From positions 1-41,127 of the IMG/VR virus record IMGVR_UViG_3300046522_000735: a stretch of DNA of 41,127 nucleotides; one strand, written 5' to 3'. Below the pieces are notes generated by a model. The model saw only the letters and a program-made list of their open reading frames with translations. It made no database searches and had not been told where the DNA came from. This document shows positions 1 to 7,061 of the stretch, in pieces; position 1 is the first letter of the stretch; every line of letters starts with the position of its first letter. Made by a program: the position numbers and the translations under genes. The stretch is from a virus.

Positions 1-597
1 CTAAAGGAACTTCGCCCCGCCGAGGATGCGGTAGTTGCAGACGATTTTTCCCGTCTTGGGTGGGACTTCGAGCTTGCGGAAAACGGCTTTGGTCAGGTCC
101 AGGGCGTTGCGGGTGTAGCCGCTCGGGCCGAGATCGATAAAGGGCACGCGGAAGGCGCGCGTCTTATAGGTGACTTCGACCATCGTGCCTCCGGGATTCG
201 GAGAGCCGTCGCGACGGAGTCCGAAGGGGAGTTTAGGCAAGGGGCTGCCCTTGAGACTGCGCACTCCGTAACCGTCGCAAGGCAGCGCGCAGCCGAGCAG
301 ATCCGGATGCCCCTTGGTGGGATAGCCGCAGGCGGTTTCGCCGGCGTCCTCGGAATCGTTGTCACCGCCAAACCAGGTCGTGGAAGCGTCGACGACGACG
401 ATATCCTTGCCGGAAACGTAGGCTTTCAAAAAGCTCCAGCCAGCGGGCCGGGGCAGGGGCTCGGAGGGCGGCCAGTCGGCAGTGGGAGCGGCCGAGGCCA
501 GCGTTTCAAAGGCTTCGCGGGTGCGGGAGCCGATCAGACCGTCGGCTTTCACTCCGAGGGTGGTTTGCAGGGCGCGGCGTGCGTCGAGAGCTTTCAT
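1..597 (-). CDS. endolysin candidate: peptidoglycan-binding N-terminus plus barrel-like domain
   Basis: This 198-residue protein probably degrades or binds host cell wall at the end of infection. Residues 5-32 resemble a PG_binding_1 repeat (ARRALQTTLG, then DGLIGSRTREAFETL). The C-terminal half has a stretch (VPFIDLGPSGYTRNALDLT) like the RlpA-type double-psi beta barrel, where an Asp after IDxGP is characteristic. That assignment is an inference, and no classical muramidase or amidase active site is visible. I start it at the ATG at 597, because the upstream gene's TGA overlaps it as ATGA. A start further upstream would overlap that gene. Position as the last gene of a holin, lipoprotein and small membrane protein cluster supports a lysis role. 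The TAG stop lies on bases 1-3, so the gene is complete. Confidence 0.65.
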   Translation of the reverse strand: MKALDARRALQTTLGVKADGLIGSRTREAFETLASAAPTADWPPSEPLPRPAGWSFLKAYVSGKDIVVVDASTTWFGGDNDSEDAGETACGYPTKGHPDLLGCALPCDGYGVRSLKGSPLPKLPFGLRRDGSPNPGGTMVEVTYKTRAFRVPFIDLGPSGYTRNALDLTKAVFRKLEVPPKTGKIVCNYRILGGAKFL

Positions 598-725
598 GGG
601 CGAGGAGGTTGAAGGAACGAAACGAAAATCAGGGAGAATCCAAGGCAGGCGGCCGCGGCGAGGACCAGGCGCCATGGTTCATCGGGCGCGACACAAGTCA
701 TGAAGAGCTCGCGGAGCGGGTTCAT
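594..725 (-). CDS. 43-residue single-span membrane protein in lysis cassette
   Basis: A short gene with ATGA overlaps at both ends: its ATG overlaps the lipoprotein stop at 722-725 and its TGA overlaps the lysin start at 594-597. The product begins MNPLRELFMTCVAPDEPWR and continues with one hydrophobic segment at about residues 20-37 (LVLAAAACLGFSLIFVSF), then a short Pro-rich tail. Double translational coupling inside a lysis cluster makes it likely to be real and membrane-active. It could be an antiholin, a second holin or a spanin partner. The sequence does not decide between these, and there is no recognisable family. Confidence 0.6.
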   Translation of the reverse strand: MNPLRELFMTCVAPDEPWRLVLAAAACLGFSLIFVSFLQPPRP

Positions 726-835
726 CGCGGGGTGATGCCGACGCTCAGGCATTGTTTGCCTTCGCAATATTGCAGCTGCAATGAGGCGCAGCCGGAAAGG
801 AGCGCGGCCGCCAGGAAGAGAGCGAGGATCTTCAT
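722..835 (-). CDS. 37-residue lipoprotein, Rz1-like outer spanin candidate
   Basis: The product is MKILALFLAAALLSGCASLQ followed by 17 residues. It is a textbook lipoprotein signal: Lys near the start, a hydrophobic core, and the lipobox LLSGC, leaving a mature peptide of 22 residues starting at Cys16. Two more Cys residues follow (YCEGKQC). Tiny lipoproteins beside the holin and lysin are typical of o-spanins, which bridge to an inner-membrane partner to disrupt the outer membrane. The coiled-coil membrane protein at 1101-1427 could be that partner. The ATG at 835 is chosen for ATGA overlap with the holin candidate and because the signal peptide starts there. Confidence 0.65.
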   Translation of the reverse strand: MKILALFLAAALLSGCASLQLQYCEGKQCLSVGITPR

Positions 836-1104
836 TCGGCGCGTTCGTGAGGGAGAGTCAAGGCAACAGGGGGAGGTGCCTTCGGACCGGACTGCGCGGC
901 TTTGTAAGTCGCCCAGAGGACGGCGACGCCGGAAATGAAACGCGCCCAGAGGGCGATGGTTGGACGCCATTCGACGGGCATCAGCTCAACCAATTGCCCG
1001 AGGAGCGCGCTTTGCTGCTCGGGCGGGGTATTGGCGATGAAACTAACGAAGCCGGTGATGGCCCCGACGATGGCGGTGAGGATGGCTTGGGGCTTGGGTT
1101 TCAT
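832..1104 (-). CDS. holin candidate
   Basis: A 90-residue protein with two hydrophobic segments: residues 8-25 (ILTAIVGAITGFVSFIAN) and about 50-68 (IALWARFISGVAVLWATYK). They are separated by a polar stretch and followed by a short charged tail ending HERAE. Size, topology and location between a lipoprotein and a membrane coiled-coil protein fit a phage holin, which forms lesions that release the lysin. No specific holin superfamily could be assigned by eye. Start and stop overlap the neighbouring genes by four bases (ATGA) on both sides, so expression is probably coupled across the cassette. Confidence 0.55.
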   Translation of the reverse strand: MKPKPQAILTAIVGAITGFVSFIANTPPEQQSALLGQLVELMPVEWRPTIALWARFISGVAVLWATYKAAQSGPKAPPPVALTLPHERAE

Positions 1105-1427
1105 GGTTTGGTGAACCTCATTTGTTGCTCGACTTGCAGGAGGCGCGCTTCGATCTGGTTGTCGCGCGTCTTCATCTCGCCGAGGCGGCTCTCCATCTCG
1201 GAGCGGGTGACGAGGGTGGCGACGGCGACCTTGAGATCGCGCACGGTGTCGGCCACGTAAGGGAGCGCGGTGCTGAGTTGGTTGAGTTTGTCGTTATTCT
1301 CGCTGGTCTTATTTCCGACCCAGGAGAGCGCACCGAGGATAATGATCGAGCAGAACGCGATCACCGCGGAGTTCGTGTTAAAACGAGCCGAGGTTTCGTG
1401 CAGGTGCGGTTCTGGTCCGTTAATCAT
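1101..1427 (-). CDS. membrane-anchored coiled-coil protein, possible inner spanin
   Basis: The 108-residue product has one transmembrane segment at residues 20-37 (SAVIAFCSIIILGALSWV). A long helical region follows (about 40-104) with heptad-like hydrophobics and many charged residues (EMESRLGEMKTRDNQIEAR). An N-in anchor followed by a periplasmic coiled coil is the architecture of i-spanins and of XhlA-like hemolysin proteins. Its position directly upstream of holin and lipoprotein agrees with that. A GC-rich hairpin ends 12 bases before the start, and the upstream bases are pyrimidine-rich on the coding strand, so there is no Shine-Dalgarno site. Confidence 0.5.
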   Translation of the reverse strand: MINGPEPHLHETSARFNTNSAVIAFCSIIILGALSWVGNKTSENNDKLNQLSTALPYVADTVRDLKVAVATLVTRSEMESRLGEMKTRDNQIEARLLQVEQQMRFTKP

Positions 1428-1439
1428 CGAAAGGGGGAA

Positions 1440-1472
1440 AGCGCCGCGCAGCGTCTGACACTGCGCGGCGCT
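1440..1472 (-). terminator. GC-rich hairpin, weak intrinsic terminator or leader structure
   Basis: A perfect 12-bp inverted repeat (AGCGCCGCGCAG at 1440-1451, its complement at 1461-1472) encloses a 9-base loop. On the minus strand it is followed by TTTCCCCCTTT, a broken U-tract, so termination may be partial. It separates the coiled-coil gene at 1495-1866 from the lysis cassette, where an attenuator would limit lysis expression. On the plus strand there is no T-run. Confidence 0.45.
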
Positions 1473-1494
1473 GAATAGGTTAGTCGTCGGTCGG

Positions 1495-1866
1495 CTATTC
1501 TTCGACCGGGGCCTGAAGATCGGGGATGGCGGCGTCGAGATCGGCCTGGCCTTGTTTCACGGCTTCGACCGCGGCGATGAGCGCATCGCTCGCGTTCGGG
1601 AGATCGGCGATCACCTTTTCGAGATCTTCGATCTTCTTGGTTTGTGCGTCGGACTTATCCTGCACGCTCTTGATTTCGGCGGCGGTTTTCTTTTGGCCTT
1701 CGGCGACGAGTTGAAGGTCGGCGGTGAGTTCTGCTTGGGTTTTCATGATGGCTGCGAGTTGCTGCTTTATGGTTTGCAGTGCCGCGGAGGGCACGGTTTC
1801 CACGATGATGTGGAAAGGGTTTGGGATGCGCGCGAGGGGCGCGAAGTGAAAGTGGATTTCGCTCAC
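1495..1866 (-). CDS. helical coiled-coil protein of unknown function
   Basis: A 123-residue protein that appears almost entirely helical. From residue 28 it is rich in Ala, Gln, Lys, Glu and Leu in heptad-like order (KTQAELTADLQLVAEGQKKT), with an acidic tail. There is no signal peptide or membrane span. The N-terminus MSEIHFHFAPLARIP would start at a GTG (1866). The ATG at residue 41 is an alternative start just before the coiled coil. It sits between a secreted protein and the lysis cassette. Many tailed phages carry a similar short coiled-coil gene near the lysis or tail-fibre genes, but I cannot assign a role. Confidence 0.6.
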   Translation of the reverse strand: MSEIHFHFAPLARIPNPFHIIVETVPSAALQTIKQQLAAIMKTQAELTADLQLVAEGQKKTAAEIKSVQDKSDAQTKKIEDLEKVIADLPNASDALIAAVEAVKQGQADLDAAIPDLQAPVEE

Positions 1867-1880
1867 TCGGAAGGGAGGAG

Positions 1881-2330
1881 TTATGGCAGCGAAAGCGGTG
1901 TCATCACGGCCGGCGCGGATGTGACGACGACGAAGGTGAACTGGCTTTGCCAGCGGAAGCCGTAGTTGAAGTAATTGCCATTCTCATCGAGCCGGAGGCC
2001 GGCGCGGTGAATGCGAAAGATGTTGAGCAACGGGTCCCATATCCGCGCACTGCCCATCGTGGAGGAGACGTCTTGCGACTGCGCGATCAGGGCGAGCATT
2101 CCAGGGCGCTCGGGGAAGTAGAAGGGGCCGGTGCCGACGACGCGCATCGCGATCGGATCGATCCAATAAATATCCGGCGCTGGATTGCCGGTCACATCGG
2201 CCAGGAGGACGCCTCCGACGCTGGAGGTCGGCGTGTAATTGACGATCGAGGGACTAAGATAGCTGCCCTGGCTGAAGGCAGAAACGGCTAGGCTGAGGAG
2301 CGCGACGAAGGCGAGGAGACGGGTTTTCAT
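1881..2330 (-). CDS. secreted protein of unknown function
   Basis: The 149-residue product begins with a Sec signal peptide (MKTRLLAFVALLSLAVSAFSQ, cleavage probably after Ala18 or Ser20). The remainder is beta-rich and aromatic (DIYWIDPIAMRVV, FRIHRAGLRL, NYGFRWQSQFTFVVV). It has no lipobox and no further membrane segment. It lies between the tail-spike region and the lysis genes. A secreted phage product here could be a periplasmic factor or a lysogenic-conversion protein, but no family is recognised. The start at 2330 follows the 47-residue membrane gene by six bases. Confidence 0.65.
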   Translation of the reverse strand: MKTRLLAFVALLSLAVSAFSQGSYLSPSIVNYTPTSSVGGVLLADVTGNPAPDIYWIDPIAMRVVGTGPFYFPERPGMLALIAQSQDVSSTMGSARIWDPLLNIFRIHRAGLRLDENGNYFNYGFRWQSQFTFVVVTSAPAVMTPLSLP

Positions 2331-2336
2331 GGAGTT

Positions 2337-2480
2337 TTAGCGGACTGGTGGTTTGTAGCCCTTGCTGCGGGCGAAATCTTCGAGCGGATCGAGGCGCTGG
2401 ATCACGAAACCGGCGATCCCGGCGAGTAACATAATGACGAGCCCGAGGAGCACTCCGTTGAGGACGAGGCCGGTTTTCAT
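2337..2480 (-). CDS. 47-residue single-span membrane protein
   Basis: A small gene filling the space between the tail spike stop (2484) and the secreted protein start (2330). The product starts MKTGLVLNGVLLGLVIMLLA, has one hydrophobic span at about residues 4-27, and ends in a charged tail (QRLDPLEDFARSKGYKPPVR). Tight packing (3 and 6 bases to its neighbours) and the clear membrane span support it. A role in lysis or envelope modification is possible but not shown. Confidence 0.55.
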   Translation of the reverse strand: MKTGLVLNGVLLGLVIMLLAGIAGFVIQRLDPLEDFARSKGYKPPVR

Positions 2481-2483
2481 GGC

Positions 2484-4913
2484 TTACTCCGCCTCCACCG
2501 GGTTCGTCGAAGTGGATTGCGCAATCGCCGTCCCGCCTGCGCCGTTGGCTTCGTCGAGGAAGTAGAGAGAGGAGCCGATGTCTTCCTCACCGGGCGTGTA
2601 AGTGGCGTCCGAACTCCACGCAGAGACCGGGCTGCCATCGCCACGAAACCAGCGATATGAGTGCGTATCGGCGTTGCTCCACGTCCCGGGATTCGCCGTG
2701 ATCGCCCCTCCGACGATTGCGCTCACCGTGCTTGGAGATGGCGCCACCGTATTCGCAGGCCGCGTTCCCATTTCGACCTCGCCGTCGGGGTCGAGAATTT
2801 CCAACGTCGAATCCACGTTGAAGTCCTCACCGCTCTTCGTGATGCCGTCGCCGACATCGGTCCAACCGCGATTGTTGCCCATCAGATGAACGCCGGATGT
2901 GGCGCCGATCGGGATGATCGACGACTCTCCCTTGGAAAGAATCGTCAGGTCTTTGAGGAAGGGCGTATTGGAGACGGCCACCTGTCCGTAAATCGTGCCG
3001 GGACCGTAAGGGGTAACGAGCACCGGCCCGTCCACCTGAAGCGCCGGTTTGTCGTTGTCTTCACGCATGATCGAACCGATCGCGATTTGAAACGGCGTTT
3101 CCGTCGCCGTTAGGATGACGGTCGTTTCGCTCTCGGGGGCCGCGTCCACCTGATTCAGGATAAAGCCGCGGCGGTGCGTAATGTTTTTCAGCCGGGCCGC
3201 GATACCGCCGGAAACCTTCAGCGCGCCGATCGAGCCCACGAGTTCGATCGAACTGGCCGTTGTTCCATCGAAATCAACCATCGGGTCAGAAGTCGGCACG
3301 ACCTGTTGCTCGTAACGGCTCACTTGCAGGCCGATGCCAAGGACGGCGATCAGGATCGATGTATTGTCGCCGGTCCAGCTCTTGCCCTCGATCCGGCCCT
3401 CGACGGTATCGTGAAAGTGATACGTGATCCGCGTAAGATCGTTGCCCTTGTATTTGATCGCGCATTCGCCGGGGTCGGCTTCCAGATGTTTCCCGGAGGT
3501 CCAAAGGCGCGATATGTTATCCACGCCGGACTGGCTTGCGGTGCCGTCCCCGTCGCAAACAATGGTCGAAATCCCGGAGCCCGTGGATTTGATCCGATCC
3601 GCGATGATGTCTGGCTTGCCTGTGATGTGATGCACGGTCGAGCAGTTCGCGCCGTCGATGCCATGGACTCCCACCGTGTGAACGATTCCTCCCTTGATCT
3701 TGAAAATGGAAAAGTTCGAAGAGTTGGTTTGCGCCGAATTTACGGACATCGCGATATTGTAGCTCCGCACATCGAGATGGTTTTGGTGAGTAGTCACCCG
3801 GTGAACGTGCTCGCTTACCTGACGCGTCATCGTGCCCGTGCCCGAGATCGAAGAGACCGTGGCATAGACGCGCATGGTCGTGGTCGTGAGCTTTTCCACG
3901 AGCCACACGCCTGCGTTGAGATCGTCGGTTCCCGAGTTGGTGAAACCGCTGAAGGTCACATAGCTATAGGCTCCCCACGCGCTGAAGTCTCCCGAGGTCT
4001 TTGTCAGCGTGATAATTCCGGAGCTGTAGGCAGCGGTAACCGAGGCCGATGCCGCTGCGCTGTTGGTCGTAGCGTTCGCGACCGTCTTCTTAATCAGCGC
4101 CCCACCTTCGATTTTGAAGATCCCCCAAAGCGGCTTCGGCGGTTCAAGGATCACTGGGCCAAGTCCCGTGTATTCAATCCCGCCCTCGAGATACAACTTC
4201 ACGTCCGGGAACATCTGGATTTGTTCGTCAAACAGGATCGCGCCAGGAGTCGTATACACCCCGCCGCCGCCGGCTGCGTGGCATGCCTTGAGCGCCGCAT
4301 TCGCCGTGGTGTGGCTTGTGAAGGAACCCGAAGTGGAAAAGGCGTAGGCACGGGACGCCAGGAGTCCGGCTCCATTCGCATCAAGCGCCGCCCCCAAACC
4401 CTCCGGGGTGACGGCCAGATTCGAGGCGGCGCGAGCGGCCGCCTCCACTGGCGTGGCCAATTCCACGACACCGGCGGTTGTATCCGATGCCGTCGATCCT
4501 CCAGCAAGGGCGGTCCCCGCGGCGCGAGTGTAGCCAATGCACCTCACCACTCCGCTCCCGTAGCCGCGGAAGATGGCCACATCGCCCGCGGCCGTCGTGA
4601 TGTTAGCGGCCGTCGGAAGGATGAGGGACGCGCCGTGCGTAAGCGTCAGGATTCCGGTGAAGCGAGCCTCGACACGGCGACCATCCGCGAGGGTGATGGC
4701 GGTGATCGTGGTGGTGCCGGTGATGTCGTGAATCGAGCCCTGCGTTCCAGCGGCGGTAAAGCTGACCGTGGAGGCGCTGGCGATGTCCGAACCGCGCGCA
4801 TTCAGGACGGCAAGTGCCGCGGATGGCGCGACCTCGAGCGCGGTGGCGGCAGCGGCCTTATTCGCGCACTGCAGGAAAGCGTGGATATCTGCGGAGACGG
4901 TGATGTCGGACAT
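2484..4913 (-). CDS. tail spike / receptor-binding protein
   Basis: The 809-residue product has the composition of a phage tail fibre or spike. It has an Ala-rich N-terminal part of about 180 residues that probably attaches to the tail. Residues 185-640 are rich in Gly, Ser, Thr and Ile with repeated short beta-strand patterns typical of a parallel beta-helix (for example IFKIEGGALIKK, FSIFKIKGGIVHTVGVHGI, LVTPYGPGTIYGQVAV). The final ~90 residues resemble an Ig-like domain (TVSAIVGGAITANPGTWS, YRWFRGDGSPVSAW). Enzymatic residues for polysaccharide depolymerisation cannot be assigned by eye. It follows the small tail genes and precedes the lysis side, the usual place for a receptor-binding protein. 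It is the gene most likely to set host range. Confidence 0.65.
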   Translation of the reverse strand: MSDITVSADIHAFLQCANKAAAATALEVAPSAALAVLNARGSDIASASTVSFTAAGTQGSIHDITGTTTITAITLADGRRVEARFTGILTLTHGASLILPTAANITTAAGDVAIFRGYGSGVVRCIGYTRAAGTALAGGSTASDTTAGVVELATPVEAAARAASNLAVTPEGLGAALDANGAGLLASRAYAFSTSGSFTSHTTANAALKACHAAGGGGVYTTPGAILFDEQIQMFPDVKLYLEGGIEYTGLGPVILEPPKPLWGIFKIEGGALIKKTVANATTNSAAASASVTAAYSSGIITLTKTSGDFSAWGAYSYVTFSGFTNSGTDDLNAGVWLVEKLTTTTMRVYATVSSISGTGTMTRQVSEHVHRVTTHQNHLDVRSYNIAMSVNSAQTNSSNFSIFKIKGGIVHTVGVHGIDGANCSTVHHITGKPDIIADRIKSTGSGISTIVCDGDGTASQSGVDNISRLWTSGKHLEADPGECAIKYKGNDLTRITYHFHDTVEGRIEGKSWTGDNTSILIAVLGIGLQVSRYEQQVVPTSDPMVDFDGTTASSIELVGSIGALKVSGGIAARLKNITHRRGFILNQVDAAPESETTVILTATETPFQIAIGSIMREDNDKPALQVDGPVLVTPYGPGTIYGQVAVSNTPFLKDLTILSKGESSIIPIGATSGVHLMGNNRGWTDVGDGITKSGEDFNVDSTLEILDPDGEVEMGTRPANTVAPSPSTVSAIVGGAITANPGTWSNADTHSYRWFRGDGSPVSAWSSDATYTPGEEDIGSSLYFLDEANGAGGTAIAQSTSTNPVEAE

Positions 4914-4922
4914 GAGAGTGGT

Positions 4923-5162
4923 TTAGGCAGGGACCAGGTAGTGAGAGGTGCCGTCGGGCTGCAGGTAGTCGTCGCCGCCGGGCTGCAGGTAGGTGTCCTC
5001 GTGCACGTCACCACCGCCGATGCCGAGATATTCAAGAAAGGCGAGCCGATCGGCATCGCTGGCGAATCTCAGCTTCGAGCCGATCTCGATATAGGTGCGG
5101 CCGGGCGGGGCCACGAGCGCATCGATCGTCGCGGGGACGCGGTTGGGCGTGTTGTCGGCCAT
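4923..5162 (-). CDS. small protein of tail module, unknown
   Basis: A 79-residue protein starting MADNTPNRVPATIDALVAPP with no membrane segment. Residues 24-50 (YIEIGSKLRFASDADRLAFLEYLGIG) may form a helix after a strand. The C-terminus contains two near-identical YLQPGG/YLQPDG repeats. The start at 5162 is preceded by TTTGACA 14 bases upstream. Being next to the spike it may be a fibre adaptor or chaperone, but nothing specific is recognised. Confidence 0.55.
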   Translation of the reverse strand: MADNTPNRVPATIDALVAPPGRTYIEIGSKLRFASDADRLAFLEYLGIGGGDVHEDTYLQPGGDDYLQPDGTSHYLVPA

Positions 5163-5176
5163 TCGCTGGAATGGCG

Positions 5177-5183
5177 TGTCAAA
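5177..5183 (-). promoter_or_regulatory. TTTGACA motif, 14 bases before the 5162 start
   Basis: Lies after the stop of the 223-residue gene, with exactly 14 bases between the heptamer and the ATG of the 79-residue gene. One of ten such copies; see the finding on this motif. Confidence 0.45.
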
Positions 5184-5197
5184 CCACTCCCCCGGCG

Positions 5198-5869
5198 CTA
5201 GCCCGCGGCGTAGAGGCCAAAGGTGGGCATCTCGATCGACGGGGCGTTGTTGATGTAGTCGTCGAGGAGATACATCGCTATATCGCCGCCAGGGTGCTCG
5301 AAGACGGTTTCCTTGCCACCCTCGCGCTCGGCGATGTCCGCGAGCAGCTCGGCCTCGCTGCGCGGATCGGCTTCGTCGTAGCGGAAGGTGTCGGCGGGGC
5401 CGGCGTTGAAGCCAGGCGCGTTGTGCTCGATCCCTCCGGAGACGATTTTGAAGCCGTTGACCGAGGTCGAATAGGCGTTCACCCGGAGCTGGTTTTTATT
5501 TCCCGCGACGTAATACATCGCCCCGCGCTCAAAAACGACGCGATAGGTGCCGGCCGCGAAGGTGCCGAAACTGAAAACGGTGGCGGCGAGCGCATCCGAG
5601 CAAGTGATGCGGCCGAGGAGATCGCTCTCGTGCGGCGGGATGGGATCGAGCGTGAAATCGTCGGCCTCGAAGTCTTCGCCTTTCCAATCCATCGCCGGGA
5701 GAGTCGAGGCGCCATTAACTTCGCGGCGCAGGCCGTCGACGAGGGTCACGGGATTCACCGGCTGGACGAAATAACGGAAACGAAAGAAAACGATCCAGCG
5801 ATCCGTCCAACCGAGGCGGCGGACGCGTCGACCGGCGCGAGCGTGAATGCGAGCCTCGGGCCAGGTCAT
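5198..5869 (-). CDS. tail-module protein with N-terminal DUF2829 (Tad2-like) domain
   Basis: In this 223-residue protein, residues 2-75 match the DUF2829 pattern. That is an N-terminal TWPEA...G.RVRRLGWTD helix-strand, a hydrophobic core (IVFFRFRYFV), and the closing AMDWKGEDFEADDF motif. DUF2829 proteins include Tad2, a phage sponge that binds the Thoeris immune signal. Most family members have no known function. The remaining ~145 residues look like a beta-rich structural domain (FSFGTFAAGTYRVVFERGAMYYV) and an acidic helix. A homologous module ends the protein at 7058-7852. In this tail context a structural role is as likely as anti-defence. Confidence 0.6.
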   Translation of the reverse strand: MTWPEARIHARAGRRVRRLGWTDRWIVFFRFRYFVQPVNPVTLVDGLRREVNGASTLPAMDWKGEDFEADDFTLDPIPPHESDLLGRITCSDALAATVFSFGTFAAGTYRVVFERGAMYYVAGNKNQLRVNAYSTSVNGFKIVSGGIEHNAPGFNAGPADTFRYDEADPRSEAELLADIAEREGGKETVFEHPGGDIAMYLLDDYINNAPSIEMPTFGLYAAG

Positions 5870-5876
5870 CGACGGT

Positions 5877-6326
5877 TCATTTATGCGACCGCGGTTCGTT
5901 CAATGCGCTGTTCTGCGGATTAAAGGTCGCGTCCAACTCCTCCGCGACGCTCTCCATAAGCACCCGCACGAAGTGCTTTTTCCCGTCAGTCACTTCGGGA
6001 AAGCATTCCGCCCCATAGTGCTTCAGCATCTTAGCGTTGGTCTTGGCGACGTCACGCAATGTGGCCACTGCGTCCTGTAGCTCTCCAGTCATCGTGACGA
6101 CCTTGGTCTGCTGTTCAGACGGCGGGAGTTTCTCGATCTCCTGCATCAGGTTGTAGATGTCCCAGTGAAGAGGGTGCCTGTTGAGTTGGCCGTCGAATTT
6201 TACTTCAGTGCTGGTTTTCATAAATGTTGCCGCAGAACAAGGCAGTGGAGGCAACGCCGAGACCGTCTCCTCCATGCGACGCGCTTCCTCAGCAATTTGC
6301 TTTTGATTTTTCGGCGCGGTTCTCAT
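5877..6326 (-). CDS. hypothetical helical protein
   Basis: The 149-residue product is charged and mostly helical (WDIYNLMQEIEKLPPSEQQ, TMTGELQDAVATLRDVAKT), without signal peptide, membrane span or clear metal site. The start at 6326 overlaps the DUF3310 gene stop as ATGA. An internal Met at residue 36 (6221), before KTSTEVKFDGQLNRHPLHW, is an alternative. No family is recognised. Confidence 0.5.
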   Translation of the reverse strand: MRTAPKNQKQIAEEARRMEETVSALPPLPCSAATFMKTSTEVKFDGQLNRHPLHWDIYNLMQEIEKLPPSEQQTKVVTMTGELQDAVATLRDVAKTNAKMLKHYGAECFPEVTDGKKHFVRVLMESVAEELDATFNPQNSALNEPRSHK

Positions 6327-6631
6327 CGGCGTGCCTCACTTTCCGCGTTCGGAGAATGCCGCTCCCGTCGCTCGAGCTCGCGCGCCAGATACCATTGGGC
6401 TTTGCGCAGGTCTTCGATGGCGTCGTGTTTCAGGTCCGCGCGCCAGATGTATTTCACGGCGTTTCCGAGGCAAAAGCTCATGTGCTCGGTTACTTGAATG
6501 CACTCCACTCCGCTCGGATGGGCGGTGTAGTGCGGCGGGTGATTCACCGCATCCCCACCGCGGGCAATCTCCGAACCACGCGCCTCAGCGAACGGAGGCC
6601 CGCCGATGAGTTCCGAGTTTGCGATGCTCAT
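6323..6631 (-). CDS. DUF3310 family protein
   Basis: A 102-residue protein with the diagnostic DUF3310 core at about residues 29-92: VNHPPHYTAHPSGVECIQVTE, then LGNAVKYIWRADLKHDAIEDLRKA and an Arg/Glu-rich end. DUF3310 occurs widely in phages, sometimes annotated as a nucleotide kinase-like protein. The biochemical role is unproven. It is unusual for it to sit inside the tail/lysis region rather than with early genes. It is coupled by ATGA to genes on both sides (6628-6631 and 6323-6326). Confidence 0.8.
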   Translation of the reverse strand: MSIANSELIGGPPFAEARGSEIARGGDAVNHPPHYTAHPSGVECIQVTEHMSFCLGNAVKYIWRADLKHDAIEDLRKAQWYLARELERRERHSPNAESEARR

Positions 6632-6882
6632 TTCCGGACCTCCGTCGCAGAGCTTGGTTCGTTCCCGCCGGGCGCGGGCTCAGGCGTTCCGAGAACACAC
6701 ACATCTCGGCACCATAGGCATTCGACCGTTCCATCAGACTTCGGATGACTCCAAAAATGCTCACCCATCATACAGGGTTCCCTGTCTTCCCCGAGCGCTC
6801 TCCAGCCCGCGCCTTCGGCGGGAACGAGCGGCTCTTTCTCTCCGGGACAACTTCCCCCGGGCGCTGAGCTTGGATCGTTCAT
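6628..6882 (-). CDS. small cysteine-containing protein, possible zinc ribbon
   Basis: I start this 84-residue protein at the ATG at 6882 because it overlaps the lipoprotein stop as ATGA; longer forms would overlap that gene. The middle carries CMMGEHFWSHPKSDGTVECLWCRDVC, here seen as Cys and His followed by a C..C...C cluster, which may bind a metal ion. Both ends are Pro/Gly/Glu-rich and probably disordered. Small zinc proteins of this sort are common in phages. No function can be given. Confidence 0.5.
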   Translation of the reverse strand: MNDPSSAPGGSCPGEKEPLVPAEGAGWRALGEDREPCMMGEHFWSHPKSDGTVECLWCRDVCVLGTPEPAPGGNEPSSATEVRK

Positions 6883-7061
6883 CCCTGGTTCCACCCCGAT
6901 GACATCGAAGCAGACTCGTCGGGCTTTGCGAGTTGCTCGTCGGGTGGGAGGTTGCGGTTTTTCCACGGATGCTCAAACGTGGAAGCTGGCTCGCGGTCGC
7001 AAGCGCCGAAAAAGACGATGCACGCAACCGCGAGCGCGAAGGGTAGTGTTTTGATGTTCAT
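6879..7061 (-). CDS. 60-residue lipoprotein
   Basis: The product starts MNIKTLPFALAVACIVFFGA and continues CDREPAS, so the lipobox FFGAC is followed by Asp at +2. In enterobacteria Asp at +2 is an inner-membrane retention signal; whether this host follows that rule is unknown. The mature part is polar (STFEHPWKNRNLPPDEQ). The ATG at 7061 overlaps the preceding stop as ATGA and the stop overlaps the next start at 6879-6882, so it is embedded in the tail operon. It may be a surface-exclusion lipoprotein or a second spanin-like component. Confidence 0.6.
   Translation of the reverse strand: MNIKTLPFALAVACIVFFGACDREPASTFEHPWKNRNLPPDEQLAKPDESASMSSGWNQG

Noticed and set aside
3174-5201. 675-codon open frame on the plus strand
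   Set aside because: It mirrors the tail-spike gene in GC-rich DNA. Its product is Arg/Gly/His-rich without domains and its boundaries ignore gene junctions.
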